DNA from: Flavobacteriales bacterium UBA6057
GTDB taxonomy: Bacteria > Bacteroidota > Bacteroidia > Flavobacteriales_G > Salibacteraceae
NCBI GenBank assembly: GCA_002428995.1
Contig: DIYJ01000015.1
Coordinates: 149,613-213,612 of the forward strand
Reading direction: 5' to 3'
Length of the DNA: 64,000 bases
The translations under genes and the position numbers were made by a program. Below, in pieces: positions 1 through 9,218 of the stretch. A model generated the notes under the pieces. It saw only the letters and a program-made list of their open reading frames with translations, was not told where the DNA came from and did not search any database. Each line of letters begins with the position of its first letter. Within the stretch, counting starts at the first letter, position 1.

Positions 1-423
1 CTGTGGGAAGAAGAGCATCGTTTGATCATACTTATGCTGAATACCTGTCAGCTTTACATCCTCGATCATGGGAACGTTGTGCTCCATCTGTCCAGCAGGA
101 TGTGGGTTAAGCTGCATCCTGATCTCGTTGGCAACCTCCTTGATCTCCTTCTTGTTCTTTCCAGCTTTCAATGCATCGGCCATTTGGTCGAAATGAGCTT
201 TGCTCAGCATTTCGCGCTGTGGGAACGTCAGAATGTAAATGGGATCATTGGGTACATTCTCCCACTCAATCAATTCATCGATGACGTAGTTGTTTGCCTT
301 GAAAGGGAGAACGTTTCCCACCACTTCAATGGCAAATTTTTCCTCTTCGCTCAGAAATTGCTGTACTTGAGGTATGTTTCGAAAATTGTGGAGGCCGAAG
401 ACTTTGTACTTGATTTCTTCCAT
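1..423 (-). CDS. kamA: KamA-family lysine 2,3-aminomutase-like radical SAM protein, N-terminal part only
   Basis: The gene runs leftward off the window, so only about 141 N-terminal residues are visible. They begin MEEIKYKVFGLHNFRNIPQ and include the stretches VVGNVLPFKANNYVIDELI and NDPIYILTFPQREML, which I recognise as the N-terminal region of KamA-type aminomutases of Bacteroidota. These are PLP- and radical-SAM-dependent enzymes that shift an alpha-amino group to the beta position. The CxxxCxxC cluster motif lies beyond the window edge, so the catalytic core cannot be checked. The ATG at 423 was chosen because the family-like sequence starts there. A 171 bp spacer separates it from the pentapeptide gene upstream. 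Its exact substrate is unknown; related enzymes act on lysine, glutamate or other amino acids. Confidence 0.75.
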   Translation of the reverse strand, partial: MEEIKYKVFGLHNFRNIPQVQQFLSEEEKFAIEVVGNVLPFKANNYVIDELIEWENVPNDPIYILTFPQREMLSKAHFDQMADALKAGKNKKEIKEVANEIRMQLNPHPAGQMEHNVPMIEDVKLTGIQHKYDQTMLFFPQ

Positions 424-594
424 AAACTTTTGATTCGGGATCGTGCGAGCGGGTCGCTTTGAGGCTGCGAAGAAAGTCAATGAAAGGCAAACACTGATCC
501 CTAGCAAGAAATACCGGTCATTCTTAACTCAAAGATGATGAGATGCAGGAGGTTAGATCAAGGATGAAAGATCAACGATCAAAGCCCGGGTTTT

Positions 595-1170
595 TTAGCG
601 CTCAATTCTTAAATCGTGCCGCTCCAATAGTCCGGGGAGTCCATCCAGGGAAAAGCGTGCTTTTTTCACTTCGTTTCTATCGGGGTCGATGCTAAAGGAT
701 TCTGCCTTTCGAAAGTCCGCTCCACGGAGAACGGTACGTTCGAAGGAGGCATTGGTAAGGTTGGAGCCAGAGAAAACAGTTTCTGTCAAATCCGATTCCG
801 TGAAGTCTGCTTCGCGAAGGCTACAGTCGATGAAGTGCGTCTTTTTCAGCTTCCAACCGTGGAAAGAGGATAGGTCCAGTGTACAGCTTCTAAAGTTTAC
901 CGCAAACAGAAAGTCGCTGCACATTTCGAAGGCCAGCCCGACCATCTTACACTGCACGAATTCCAGCTCTCGAAAAGCAGTGTTCAGCAGCTTCGCATTG
1001 CTGAGGTTGCAGTTCTCAAAGGTGCATTCCATGAAAATGCAATCTGTGAGGTCTGCATCGCTGAAATCACAGTCAATGAAGGCGCAGCCTTCGAAATCCT
1101 GTGGCGTGAATAGTTCCTGCCGGAAGTTCTTCCCTTCAATCTCCTGATTGGTGGTCAATGGCTTAGACAT
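595..1170 (-). CDS. Pentapeptide-repeat protein
   Basis: This 191-residue protein is made almost entirely of A(D/N)LxX-type pentapeptides (for example ADLTDCIFMECTFENCNLSN and LREADFTESDLTETVFSG), which fold into a right-handed quadrilateral beta-helix. It ends with FSLDGLPGLLERHDLRIER, a hydrophobic C-terminal tail resembling the dimerisation end of Qnr/MfpA-like members. Qnr-type proteins mimic DNA and protect gyrase, but most chromosomal pentapeptide proteins have no proven role, so function is left open. No signal peptide is visible, so it should be cytoplasmic. The ATG at 1170 lies inside the last codons of the upstream alpha/beta hydrolase (8 bp overlap), indicating co-transcription and translational coupling. 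The repeat identity is secure; the Qnr-like suggestion is inference. Confidence 0.88.
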   Translation of the reverse strand: MSKPLTTNQEIEGKNFRQELFTPQDFEGCAFIDCDFSDADLTDCIFMECTFENCNLSNAKLLNTAFRELEFVQCKMVGLAFEMCSDFLFAVNFRSCTLDLSSFHGWKLKKTHFIDCSLREADFTESDLTETVFSGSNLTNASFERTVLRGADFRKAESFSIDPDRNEVKKARFSLDGLPGLLERHDLRIER

Positions 1171-1843
1171 CCCTCAAAAGCTCAAGAATGTTGTCGATAG
1201 ATACTTTCTCAAAGGCGTGTGGAGTGTCCTTCAATACCTCCAATTTTGCCTTGGTCATTAGCTCACTGGCGTGTTCCGATTCTTCACGACTCACCATGTG
1301 ATCCTGATCTCCCACGGCAATGGTCACAGATTGTCGGATGGCCTTTAAGTCGGTGTCCGATAGCTTCTCTCCTGAAGCCAGCATCTTCATCATGTCCGCA
1401 GTTTTGTGAACCACCGTTTTCCAGTCGTTTGGAGCATGCGTTTTTGCCAAGGTGGCCGCGAAAGCAGGAACCTTTGCCTCTATCTTTTCAGGGTCGAGCA
1501 TGCGTTTTTGCGCTTCATAAACTTCCATGGTCCAATCCAGCTTGGTGCCGAGGGTGATGATGCGTCCGACACGATCCGGAAGCTGATGTGCAAGGCAAAG
1601 GGCTACATAACCGCCCATACTGTAGCCGAAGATGTCAGCCGTTTCAATTTCCTTCTCATCAAGAAAGTCCACCACGTTTTTCACGAACACTGGCATGGAG
1701 AAGTCCCGGTCGGAAAGTCGTCCTCCATGGCCCTCAAAGTTCATGGAATACACTGTTGTGGTCGGCTTGAGAGTCTTTTCCAGCTGTTCAAACTGCGCTG
1801 CTGAGCCGAGCGCACCGTGGAGGAGTAGAAGTGGGTTTGCCAT
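1163..1843 (-). CDS. Alpha/beta hydrolase
   Basis: A 226-residue single-domain alpha/beta hydrolase. It starts MANPLLLLHGALG with the oxyanion-hole HG motif near residue 8, has the nucleophile elbow GYSMGG in the middle, a probable acid in GDQDHMVS, and the catalytic His in TPHAFEKV near the C-terminus. The open frame extends 44 codons upstream, but that stretch shows no family similarity, so I place the start at 1843. No signal peptide is present. The sequence resembles small esterase/lactonase-type members (MenH/BioH-like in size), but the substrate cannot be read from sequence. It overlaps the downstream pentapeptide gene by 8 bp and is divergent from pheT, from which it is separated by 148 bp. 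Confidence 0.88.
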   Translation of the reverse strand: MANPLLLLHGALGSAAQFEQLEKTLKPTTTVYSMNFEGHGGRLSDRDFSMPVFVKNVVDFLDEKEIETADIFGYSMGGYVALCLAHQLPDRVGRIITLGTKLDWTMEVYEAQKRMLDPEKIEAKVPAFAATLAKTHAPNDWKTVVHKTADMMKMLASGEKLSDTDLKAIRQSVTIAVGDQDHMVSREESEHASELMTKAKLEVLKDTPHAFEKVSIDNILELLRDV

Positions 1844-1991
1844 GTGGTGGATTGATGGACTAAAAGTAACGGGTCGTTGAAAATGGCGAAGCTCCCCGCG
1901 TTTTTTGTTTAAAGCCCAGCAAGGTTCAAACGGTGCCTGAAAGCTGGATTTACTGCAAGGCAAACACCTTCTCAATTCCTACTTTCGCGGC

Positions 1992-4424
1992 ATGAAAATT
2001 TCCTACAACTGGCTGAAGCAATTCATCTCCATTGAAGAGTCGCCTGAAGAACTCGGTGACCTTTTGACAAGCATCGGACTTGAAGTGGAGGGGTTAGAAA
2101 CCTTTGAATCCGTCAAGGGCGGTTTTAAGGGGCTGGTAGTAGGAGAAGTGATGGAAAAGAGCCAGCATCCGAATGCTGATCGCCTGAGCCTGACGAAAGT
2201 GAACATTGGCTCAGAAGAGCTCTTGCCCATTGTGTGTGGTGCTCCCAACGTGGCTGCCGGACAGAAGGTAATTGTAGCCACGGTGGGTACAACCTTGTAT
2301 CCATCCGAAGGAGAACCATTCAAGATCAAGAAATCAAAAATCCGGGGAGAAGAATCCATCGGCATGATCTGCGCGGAAGATGAAATCGGTGTAGGTCAGA
2401 GTCATGATGGAATTCTGGTACTGCCCGCTGAAACCGTTGTAGGAACTCCCGTCAGTGAGCTCTACGATGTCGAAACGGACTACGTGTACGAAATCGGATT
2501 GACGCCCAACCGGGCAGATGCCGCTTCGCATCTCGGGGTAGCCAGAGACCTGAAAGCAGCGCTCAAGCAGCGAAACAACAGAACCGTTGAATTGCAGAGA
2601 GCTGCAGTGGATGCATTCAAACAGGGCGATAAGAGCCTTGAAATCCCTGTGGAAGTAAAGAACGAAGAAGCTTGTCCGCGCTATTGCGGTGTGACTATTT
2701 CCGGCATTACGGTGAAGCCTTCACCAGACTGGCTTCAGAACAGGTTGAAGGCCGTAGGCGTGCGCCCGATCAACAACGTGGTGGACGTCACCAATTTTGT
2801 CAATCATGAACTCGGTCAACCCCTTCATGCCTTTGATGCCGCCAAAATCGAAGGGCAGAAAGTGATTGTCCAGACCCTTCCAGCTGGAAGCAAGTTCACG
2901 ACTCTGGATGAAGAAGAACGAGAGCTAGCTTCTGAGGATCTGATGATCTGCAATACCAATGGTGGAATGTGCATTGCCGGAGTATTTGGCGGAGCTGAAT
3001 CGGGTGTTACAGATGCTACCACTGATATTTTCCTGGAGAGCGCCTATTTCAATCCGGTCTGGGTTCGCAAGACCGCCAAACGACACGGACTTCATACCGA
3101 TGCTTCGTTCCGCTTCGAGCGCGGAATTGATCCGAACATCACAGCTTACGCGGCCCAGCGTGCTGCGCTTCTCATTGCGGAGCTCGCAGGAGGCACCATC
3201 AGCAGCGAGCTGAGTGATACACACCCCGAGGAGTTCCCTGACTTTGAGCTGACGTATGATGTCGCTAAGGCCAATCGCTTCATCGGCATCGACATTCCGG
3301 AAGCAGACACCGAGCAGATTCTCAAGGATCTTGAGGTGAAGGTGACGAGCAAGAACGGCCATCAATGGCAGCTCAGCATTCCGCCTTTCAAGGTGGATGT
3401 GACCAGAGAAGCCGATGTAGTGGAAGAAGTGTTGCGCGTGTTTGGCTACGATGAAGTGCCTTTCACCAACCAGATCCGCTCCACCGTGAAGGACATGAAG
3501 CCTTCGAAGAGTGTGCTGGCCAAGAAAGCCGTGATCGACCTGCTTTCCAGCAATGGTTTCCTCGAGTGTATGTCCAACTCCATGGTAGATGAAGCCTATG
3601 CAGGGATTTCTGCTGAGTGGTCAGAAGACAGTGTAGTAAGACTCAACAACCCACTCAGCTCTGAGCTCGGGATCATGCGTCCGGCACTGGTGTGCTCGGC
3701 TTTGCAAAACGCCAGCCACAACCTCAACCGCCAACAACTCAACCTCAAGCTGTTCGAATTCGGAAATACCTACCGCACTTCGGAAAATGGGTTCAGGGAA
3801 GAAGAACGCCTTTGCATCACTGTAGCAGGCCATGAGCTTGCCGACCACTGGCGAATGGATGACCTGAACGCGGATTGGTACTTTTTGAAAAACGCGCTGG
3901 AACTGGTCAGTTCAAGACTCGGACTCAACATGTCCAGACTGAAAACGGTTTCCACTTCCAACGATTGGTTTGCTTACGGCATGGACTGGATGCAGGGCGA
4001 AAAAGTGGTGATCACTGGTGGTTTGGTGTCAGACAAACTCAAAAAGACCTTTGAACTCAAGCGGGATGTATTCTACCTCGAGCTTCGCTGGAAGGACCTC
4101 TTGAAGCTCCGAAAGGATGAAATCCGCATTGGCGATCTGCCAAAGTATCCTGAGGTGAGAAGAGATTTGGCCTTGCTGGTAGACAGCGCCATCGAATACG
4201 CTGAACTGGAGAGACTAGCCTACCAAACCGAGAAGAAGCTTTTGACAAATGTCCGGTTGTTTGACGTTTATGAAGGCAAAGGCTTGCCTGAAGGCAAAAA
4301 GAGCTACGCCTTAGCCTTCAGCCTGCGAGATGCCGCCAAAACGCTAACCGACAAGGAAGTCGATAAGACCATGCATCGCCTGATGGAACGCTTTAAGCGC
4401 GAGGTGGGAGCAGAACTTCGATGA
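1992..4424 (+). CDS. pheT: Phenylalanine--tRNA ligase beta subunit
   Basis: This 810-residue protein matches bacterial PheT in length and domain order. There is an N-terminal region MKISYNWLKQFI, a tRNA-binding OB domain (about 40-150, with HPNADRLSLTKVN and VCGAPNVAAGQKV), and a B3/B4 editing region (about 210-400, with GVRPINNVVDVTNFVNHELG). Then come the B5 domain and catalytic-like core, and a C-terminal FDX-ACB anticodon-binding domain (LPKYPEVRRDLALLVD to the end). With PheS it forms the heterotetramer that charges tRNA-Phe; pheS is not next door, as is common in Bacteroidota. A TACTTTCG sequence at 1980-1987, four bases before the ATG, resembles a -7 promoter element and would imply an almost leaderless message. 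It is divergent from the hydrolase gene. Confidence 0.97.
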   Translation: MKISYNWLKQFISIEESPEELGDLLTSIGLEVEGLETFESVKGGFKGLVVGEVMEKSQHPNADRLSLTKVNIGSEELLPIVCGAPNVAAGQKVIVATVGTTLYPSEGEPFKIKKSKIRGEESIGMICAEDEIGVGQSHDGILVLPAETVVGTPVSELYDVETDYVYEIGLTPNRADAASHLGVARDLKAALKQRNNRTVELQRAAVDAFKQGDKSLEIPVEVKNEEACPRYCGVTISGITVKPSPDWLQNRLKAVGVRPINNVVDVTNFVNHELGQPLHAFDAAKIEGQKVIVQTLPAGSKFTTLDEEERELASEDLMICNTNGGMCIAGVFGGAESGVTDATTDIFLESAYFNPVWVRKTAKRHGLHTDASFRFERGIDPNITAYAAQRAALLIAELAGGTISSELSDTHPEEFPDFELTYDVAKANRFIGIDIPEADTEQILKDLEVKVTSKNGHQWQLSIPPFKVDVTREADVVEEVLRVFGYDEVPFTNQIRSTVKDMKPSKSVLAKKAVIDLLSSNGFLECMSNSMVDEAYAGISAEWSEDSVVRLNNPLSSELGIMRPALVCSALQNASHNLNRQQLNLKLFEFGNTYRTSENGFREEERLCITVAGHELADHWRMDDLNADWYFLKNALELVSSRLGLNMSRLKTVSTSNDWFAYGMDWMQGEKVVITGGLVSDKLKKTFELKRDVFYLELRWKDLLKLRKDEIRIGDLPKYPEVRRDLALLVDSAIEYAELERLAYQTEKKLLTNVRLFDVYEGKGLPEGKKSYALAFSLRDAAKTLTDKEVDKTMHRLMERFKREVGAELR

Positions 4425-4468
4425 TGACTTGGTATGGTTTTGGAGCTCTCGTGACGCTAACCAAAACC

Positions 4469-6106
4469 ATGAAACCTCTTTCCTTTCTTTTTCTTGGGAT
4501 GTGCCTGAGCCTATTGTCTTGCAAAGGTGAAAGGGTCGTCATTAAGCATCCTGATTCGAAGGCCAGGATCACGGGTCGCCTGTTGGATGAAGAACGACAT
4601 GGGATGTGGCGCTTGCGTTCCGCCAAAGGCCGTGTGATTCAAAAGGGTCGGTATGAGCGAGGCCAGAAGGTTGGTCGCTGGGTTGAGTACTTCCCCTATT
4701 ATGATCAGCACAATTGGGGCGTAAAACTTGAGGAATGGATGATTACTCCCTTCTACAACGTGATCGAACGCAATCCAGAAGCTAGCTTCGAGGATGATCC
4801 ACTTTACGGTGAATTGATCACAACAGCTGAGGTGGATGATCTACTCCATTTGCTTGAGACTGGACAAGATGCTTTTTATGGTCAACACAGTTGTCGAATG
4901 AAAGGCCGCTACCTGGAAGGTGAACGCGAAGGATTGTGGGAGGTTTACCGAGGGAAAAGACACATACAAACAAGACCATATCAGGGTGGTGTTTTGAATG
5001 GTAGGTGGACCGAATATTACTACAGTCGCGGTAAGAAGCTAAAGGATAAGGTATTGCTCCAGGGGCAAGTGAAGAATGAGAAACGCGAGGGAACGTGGAA
5101 GTACTACTACTGGGATCGCATGGGAGGCAGAAAGACACCCTTCCACTTGCGCTACACAGTCATAGCTTCCTACGAAAATGGGCAGTTGGTAGGGCCAGTG
5201 GAACTTTGGGAAAAGCCAAGGTGGAATGTGCCCGTAGAGGATTCATTGCTGACGCAGCGTGCTTTCTATGATGCTGAGGGCTGGCTTACGAGGATGGAAG
5301 AATGGCGGTATGAAGATGCTAGAACGGGACGGTCAGCTACTGGAAATATAGAATTGACGGGAAAGAAGATTTCCAACAAGCGCGAAGGTTTGTTGCATGG
5401 TCCTCAATATTCGATGAGAAAGCTGAAAGATGAGTGGGATACCACGCGGGTTGAACACTACATCGATGGGTTGATCCAGTATTCGGTTCAATTCGGAAAC
5501 GACACCAGTTTTTATCACTACAGTTATGACTCCATCTACGTGATCACCGTTGATGACGGGTCGAATGTCGATCCGTATTTTAATGGGCTTTGGAGGGGTG
5601 TTGCAGATCAAAGGGACAGCTTGCTGAAAGTGGTCAAGGTGAATCATTTCCTTCGGGCTGTGCGTGTCAATGACAGTGTCATTACCTACCAGCCAGTGAC
5701 CTCTCCTTACCCTGGAGAGCGTATTACGAAACCCTACAGAGTGGGGCCGATCGCTTTTAATGTGGTGCAGGACTCAAGCGGTAAGACGCTGAGAGAATAC
5801 TATTCATTGCCTTACCAACTCGGGGAACGATATCCATGGGGTGGAAGTGGCCGTGGGTTGATGTGGTTGGAACGCAGCTTCACGGATTCTTTGATTCAGG
5901 AACGCTACTATCAGGGACTTTCCATTGCTATTAACTATCAAAACGGGAAGAAGGAGACGACCACCAGACTCATGAGGGTTCGTCAACTGGATCTTGATGG
6001 AAGGGTGATTAGCGATGAATCGGTGGAGCGCCACATGCGATTGCTAAAAGGGCAATACCCGACCATAGATGAAGCACCCTATCTCAGGGGAAGGAGCTAT
6101 CGCTAG
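4469..6106 (+). CDS. Putative lipoprotein with MORN/YwqK-like repeats
   Basis: The protein begins MKPLSFLFLGMCLSLLSCKG, a lipoprotein signal with lipobox LLSC, and is about 545 residues long. The start at 4469 is preferred over an in-frame ATG at 4421 because the lipobox fits only from there. Repeated motifs such as GRLLDEERHGMWRLR, GRYERGQKVGRWVEY, GRYLEGEREGLWEVY and NEKREGTWKYYYW are the G-x-W-x-x-Y pattern of MORN or YwqK-family repeats. These form beta-hairpins, often in surface or periplasmic proteins. Function is unknown. It follows pheT by 44 bp and may be read from the same transcript, but nothing links it to translation. Confidence 0.8.
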   Translation: MKPLSFLFLGMCLSLLSCKGERVVIKHPDSKARITGRLLDEERHGMWRLRSAKGRVIQKGRYERGQKVGRWVEYFPYYDQHNWGVKLEEWMITPFYNVIERNPEASFEDDPLYGELITTAEVDDLLHLLETGQDAFYGQHSCRMKGRYLEGEREGLWEVYRGKRHIQTRPYQGGVLNGRWTEYYYSRGKKLKDKVLLQGQVKNEKREGTWKYYYWDRMGGRKTPFHLRYTVIASYENGQLVGPVELWEKPRWNVPVEDSLLTQRAFYDAEGWLTRMEEWRYEDARTGRSATGNIELTGKKISNKREGLLHGPQYSMRKLKDEWDTTRVEHYIDGLIQYSVQFGNDTSFYHYSYDSIYVITVDDGSNVDPYFNGLWRGVADQRDSLLKVVKVNHFLRAVRVNDSVITYQPVTSPYPGERITKPYRVGPIAFNVVQDSSGKTLREYYSLPYQLGERYPWGGSGRGLMWLERSFTDSLIQERYYQGLSIAINYQNGKKETTTRLMRVRQLDLDGRVISDESVERHMRLLKGQYPTIDEAPYLRGRSYR

Positions 6107-6234
6107 TAGACTTCCTTCTCTTCTTCAATTACTCTGGCCATTCCGGATCTTGAGCGTGCCAGATCACTTTTTCTCGTTAGCGTTGAGGTTGTGCACAGAA
6201 AAAATTCTAGTTTGCCTGCTGAAGCATTAACGCC

Positions 6235-6807
6235 ATGTTCGAAGACCTTCCCAGCTGGTGGGATGCCCTTTCCACCTACCAACAGATTTATTGGGGTATT
6301 GCGGTGCCCTTTACGCTGATTTTCATCATTCAGACCGTGCTCACTTTTATCGGCAGTGAGATAGATGCCGATGATATGGACGCGGATGGTGACACCGAGA
6401 TGGGCTTTCAGTTCTTTACCATCAAGAACTTTGTCGCCTTCTTCACCATTTTCGGTTGGACCGGGCTTGCCTGCCTCGACAGTGGATACAGCTTGCCGCT
6501 AACTGTCATTGTTTCGCTCGTAGCTGGATTGATCATGATGACCGTGATGGCGGCTATTTTCTTTTTCTTCAGCCGATTGACCGATAGCGGCACCATGGAC
6601 ATCAACAATGCCATTGGGGGAGTAGGTGAAGTCTACCTTACAGTCCAGGCAAAGCGCGGAAATGTGGGAAAAGTCAGCATCATGGTGCAAGGCTCTCTGC
6701 GAGAGCTCGAAGCCATTACAGATGACGAACAAGACCTCAAGAACGGGATGGTGATTGAGGTTAGGGAAGTCATCAATGGAAACTTATTACTGATAACGAA
6801 AAGCTAA
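6235..6807 (+). CDS. NfeD-like membrane protein with C-terminal OB-fold, flotillin partner
   Basis: A 190-residue protein with an N-terminal membrane segment (about 18-38), an acidic loop EIDADDMDADGDTEMG, and two further hydrophobic segments (about 60-80 and 90-115). A soluble C-terminal part (about 125-190, NAIGGVGEVYLTVQAKRGNVGK) resembles the OB-fold of NfeD/YuaF proteins. NfeD-type proteins are typically co-transcribed with flotillins and act with them in membrane microdomains. Here the flotillin gene starts 12 bp downstream, which strongly supports the pairing. A sequence resembling a promoter (TAGTTTG, imperfect) lies about 25 bp before the ATG. The precise biochemical role is unknown. 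Confidence 0.82.
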   Translation: MFEDLPSWWDALSTYQQIYWGIAVPFTLIFIIQTVLTFIGSEIDADDMDADGDTEMGFQFFTIKNFVAFFTIFGWTGLACLDSGYSLPLTVIVSLVAGLIMMTVMAAIFFFFSRLTDSGTMDINNAIGGVGEVYLTVQAKRGNVGKVSIMVQGSLRELEAITDDEQDLKNGMVIEVREVINGNLLLITKS

Positions 6808-6819
6808 TACACCTCAAGC

Positions 6820-8244
6820 ATGGGATCACAGTTTATCATCATTGCCGCAGCGGCAGTCGTCTTCATTTTTGTTCTGCTCATTGGCTTGTTCAGGCGCTAC
6901 AAGCGTTGTCCGTCTGACAGGATTTTGGTTGTTTATGGTAAGGTAAGCGGTGGTGGCCCCGAGGGACGTTCCGCCAAGTGTATCCACGGTGGTGCTGCCT
7001 TCATCTGGCCGATCATTCAGGATTATGAATTTCTGGACCTGACTCCGATTTCCATTGAGGTGAACCTCACCAACGCTCTGAGCCGCCAAAACATTCGTGT
7101 GGATGTTCCCTCTCGCTTTACGGTCGGTATTTCCACAGAGCAGGGTATAATGAACAATGCCGCTGAACGCTTGCTCGGCCTGAGCATGCAGAATGTACAT
7201 GACCTCGCCAAGGATATCATTTTTGGTCAGCTCCGTTTGGTAGTCGCGACCATGGACATTGAAGAGATCAACAGTAACCGTGATAAGTTCCTTGCCAACG
7301 TTGCCTCGAACGTAGAAGCTGAGCTCAAGAAGATCGGTTTGAAGCTGATCAACGTGAATGTCACCGACATCAAGGATGAGTCAGGTTACATCGAGGCACT
7401 CGGAAAAGAAGCCGCTGCCAAGGCGATCAACGATGCTCGAAAGAGTGTGGCTGAAAAGAATCGAGACGGTTCCATTGGTGAGGCCGTGGCTGTTCAGGAT
7501 CAGCGTGTTCAGGTGGCGGATGCAGATGCGATTGCTGTAGAAGGGGAGAACCTTGCGAAGATTAAAGTAGCGCAGTCCGATGCCTCTCGTATGGAGAAAG
7601 AGGCGGAAGCTCAGAAGATTGCCACGGCTGCTGAGAAAGTCCAATCGGCCAAGGCGCTCGAAGAAGCTTATGCTGCGGAGCAGGCCGCGGAAAGTGCGCG
7701 GGCAGAGCGTGACCAAGCCTCACAAACGGCAGATATTGTGGTTCCTGCCAGAATCGACAAGGAGAAGGTGGAAATTGCGGCTGAAGCAGATGCGGAGCAG
7801 ATCAGGCGCATTGCCAAGGGTGAGGCAGACGCCATCCTGTTTAAACGTCAGGCGGAAGCACAGGGACTCTATGAAGTGCTCACCAAGCAAGCCCAGGGAT
7901 TGGATCAGATCGTGCAGGCAGCCGGTGGAAATGCTAACCACGCGGCTATGCTTCTGATCACGGATAAACTGCCGGAACTGGTGAAATTGCAGTCTGAAGC
8001 CATCCAGAATATTGAGATTGATAAGATCACCGTTTGGGAAGGCGGAGACAGTGGAAACGGGAAGACTTCCACGGCTAATTTCATTTCAGGACTCTATCAG
8101 TCCGTGCCTCCCTTGCAGGACATGTTCAACATGGCAGGCCTGGATTTACCTGAGTTTTTGAAAGGAAAAACGCCTGAAGAAATTCAGGAAATCGCGGATG
8201 AAGCCGCGCGAAGAAAGACTGAGAAAGGCGGAGATCCGTCTTAG
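6820..8244 (+). CDS. Flotillin family protein
   Basis: A 474-residue flotillin-type protein. It has an N-terminal membrane anchor (residues 3-25), an SPFH/band-7 domain (about 30-200; CIHGGAAFIWPIIQDYEFLDL is diagnostic of the family), and a long Ala/Glu-rich coiled-coil flotillin domain (about 200-370, with many AEA repeats). A C-terminal oligomerisation region (VQAAGGNANHAAMLLI) completes it. Flotillins assemble into large membrane cages that organise ordered membrane domains. The gene is 12 bp after the NfeD-like gene and was probably transcribed with it. It converges with the epimerase gene, the two stop regions overlapping by 4 bp (8241-8244), so no room is left for a separate terminator. 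Confidence 0.93.
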   Translation: MGSQFIIIAAAAVVFIFVLLIGLFRRYKRCPSDRILVVYGKVSGGGPEGRSAKCIHGGAAFIWPIIQDYEFLDLTPISIEVNLTNALSRQNIRVDVPSRFTVGISTEQGIMNNAAERLLGLSMQNVHDLAKDIIFGQLRLVVATMDIEEINSNRDKFLANVASNVEAELKKIGLKLINVNVTDIKDESGYIEALGKEAAAKAINDARKSVAEKNRDGSIGEAVAVQDQRVQVADADAIAVEGENLAKIKVAQSDASRMEKEAEAQKIATAAEKVQSAKALEEAYAAEQAAESARAERDQASQTADIVVPARIDKEKVEIAAEADAEQIRRIAKGEADAILFKRQAEAQGLYEVLTKQAQGLDQIVQAAGGNANHAAMLLITDKLPELVKLQSEAIQNIEIDKITVWEGGDSGNGKTSTANFISGLYQSVPPLQDMFNMAGLDLPEFLKGKTPEEIQEIADEAARRKTEKGGDPS

Positions 8245-9218
8245 TCCTGACTCCAGCCGCCCAGCACCTTTTGCATTCCCTCTTTCAGTGAAATGGGTTG
8301 GTAGCCCAGTGCTTTGATTTTGTCCGAATTCACGCCCCAGTTTTGAAGGTAGCGCCTGACCCAGGGCGTGGTAATGGTGGGCTTTAATCCCAGTTTGTCA
8401 GCCAGGAAGAGTTGTGTTTTTCCAATTGCCAGGCTCAAGCTGTAGGGCACTTTGAGCACCGGGTAGCTCTTGCCTGTGACCGTCTTTAGAACTTCGAAGA
8501 ACTCCAGGTACGAAAGGTTTTCGCCCCCGAGCAGGTATTCCTGTCCGTTCTCGCCTTCGGTCATTGCCAGCATGTGCCCGTGTACAATGTCATCGATGTA
8601 GACATAGCTTCCAACACCTTCACCGCTGGCCGGTACAAAGCCAAACTTGTTCTTCAGGAATAGGTGGAGCATCCTCACCGGAACGTTGCTTTCAGAAACC
8701 TCGCCCGGACTGTAAACACGCGCAGGACTTATGATCGTGACTTCCAATCCCTTTTCGGAGTGGGAGAGGGCCACTTTCATTCCGTTCAACTTGCTTCGCT
8801 CATAGTCTGTATGATATTCCTCGGGCCAGGTGTCTTCGTGAATCAGTTCGCTCCCATGCTGCGCTCCGTGAATACCAGCCGAAGAAGTGTATACCAATCG
8901 TTTCACGCCATGCTTTATGCATGCCTCGCATACCTTGCGCGTTCCTTCTTCATTGATGGAGTAGTAGGTTTTCGGGTCACGGGCCCAAGGTTTGGCGAAG
9001 GCCGCCACATGAAAAACTCCATCCACACCTTCCATGATGCGGTCCAAGAAATCGGCATTGGTCACATCGCCTTTCACAAGCTCTATATTCTCCGCTTCCA
9101 TGAATTCTACCGGAAGCGTAGATCGGTACATTGCTACCACGTGATGGCCATCGTCCGCAAGCTTCAGCGTCAGTGCTCTGCCTACCAATCCACTCGCACC
9201 TGTTACCAGGTATTTCAT
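8241..9218 (-). CDS. NAD(P)-dependent epimerase/dehydratase (extended SDR)
   Basis: A 325-residue extended short-chain dehydrogenase. The N-terminal Rossmann motif is VTGASGLVGRAL (TGxxGxxG), and the catalytic YxxxK appears as YERSK, preceded by the serine-containing VYTSSAGIHG. The profile resembles dihydroflavonol-4-reductase/hopanoid-associated sugar epimerase-like enzymes, but the substrate is not evident. The start MKYLVTG at 9218 was chosen because all upstream in-frame sequence lies inside the CPBP protease gene. The ATG overlaps that gene's stop in an ATGA arrangement (4 bp), indicating translational coupling in the order SDR, CPBP protease, epimerase. Confidence 0.87.
   Translation of the reverse strand: MKYLVTGASGLVGRALTLKLADDGHHVVAMYRSTLPVEFMEAENIELVKGDVTNADFLDRIMEGVDGVFHVAAFAKPWARDPKTYYSINEEGTRKVCEACIKHGVKRLVYTSSAGIHGAQHGSELIHEDTWPEEYHTDYERSKLNGMKVALSHSEKGLEVTIISPARVYSPGEVSESNVPVRMLHLFLKNKFGFVPASGEGVGSYVYIDDIVHGHMLAMTEGENGQEYLLGGENLSYLEFFEVLKTVTGKSYPVLKVPYSLSLAIGKTQLFLADKLGLKPTITTPWVRRYLQNWGVNSDKIKALGYQPISLKEGMQKVLGGWSQD

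Noticed and set aside
22..462. Open frame of 146 codons on the plus strand at the left edge
   Set aside because: It is antisense to the kamA-like gene, whose protein is clearly recognisable; the plus-strand frame has no family features.
595..1170. Quinolone-resistance (Qnr) gene
   Set aside because: The pentapeptide fold alone does not show gyrase protection, the protein is shorter than Qnr, and chromosomal relatives are common in Bacteroidota.
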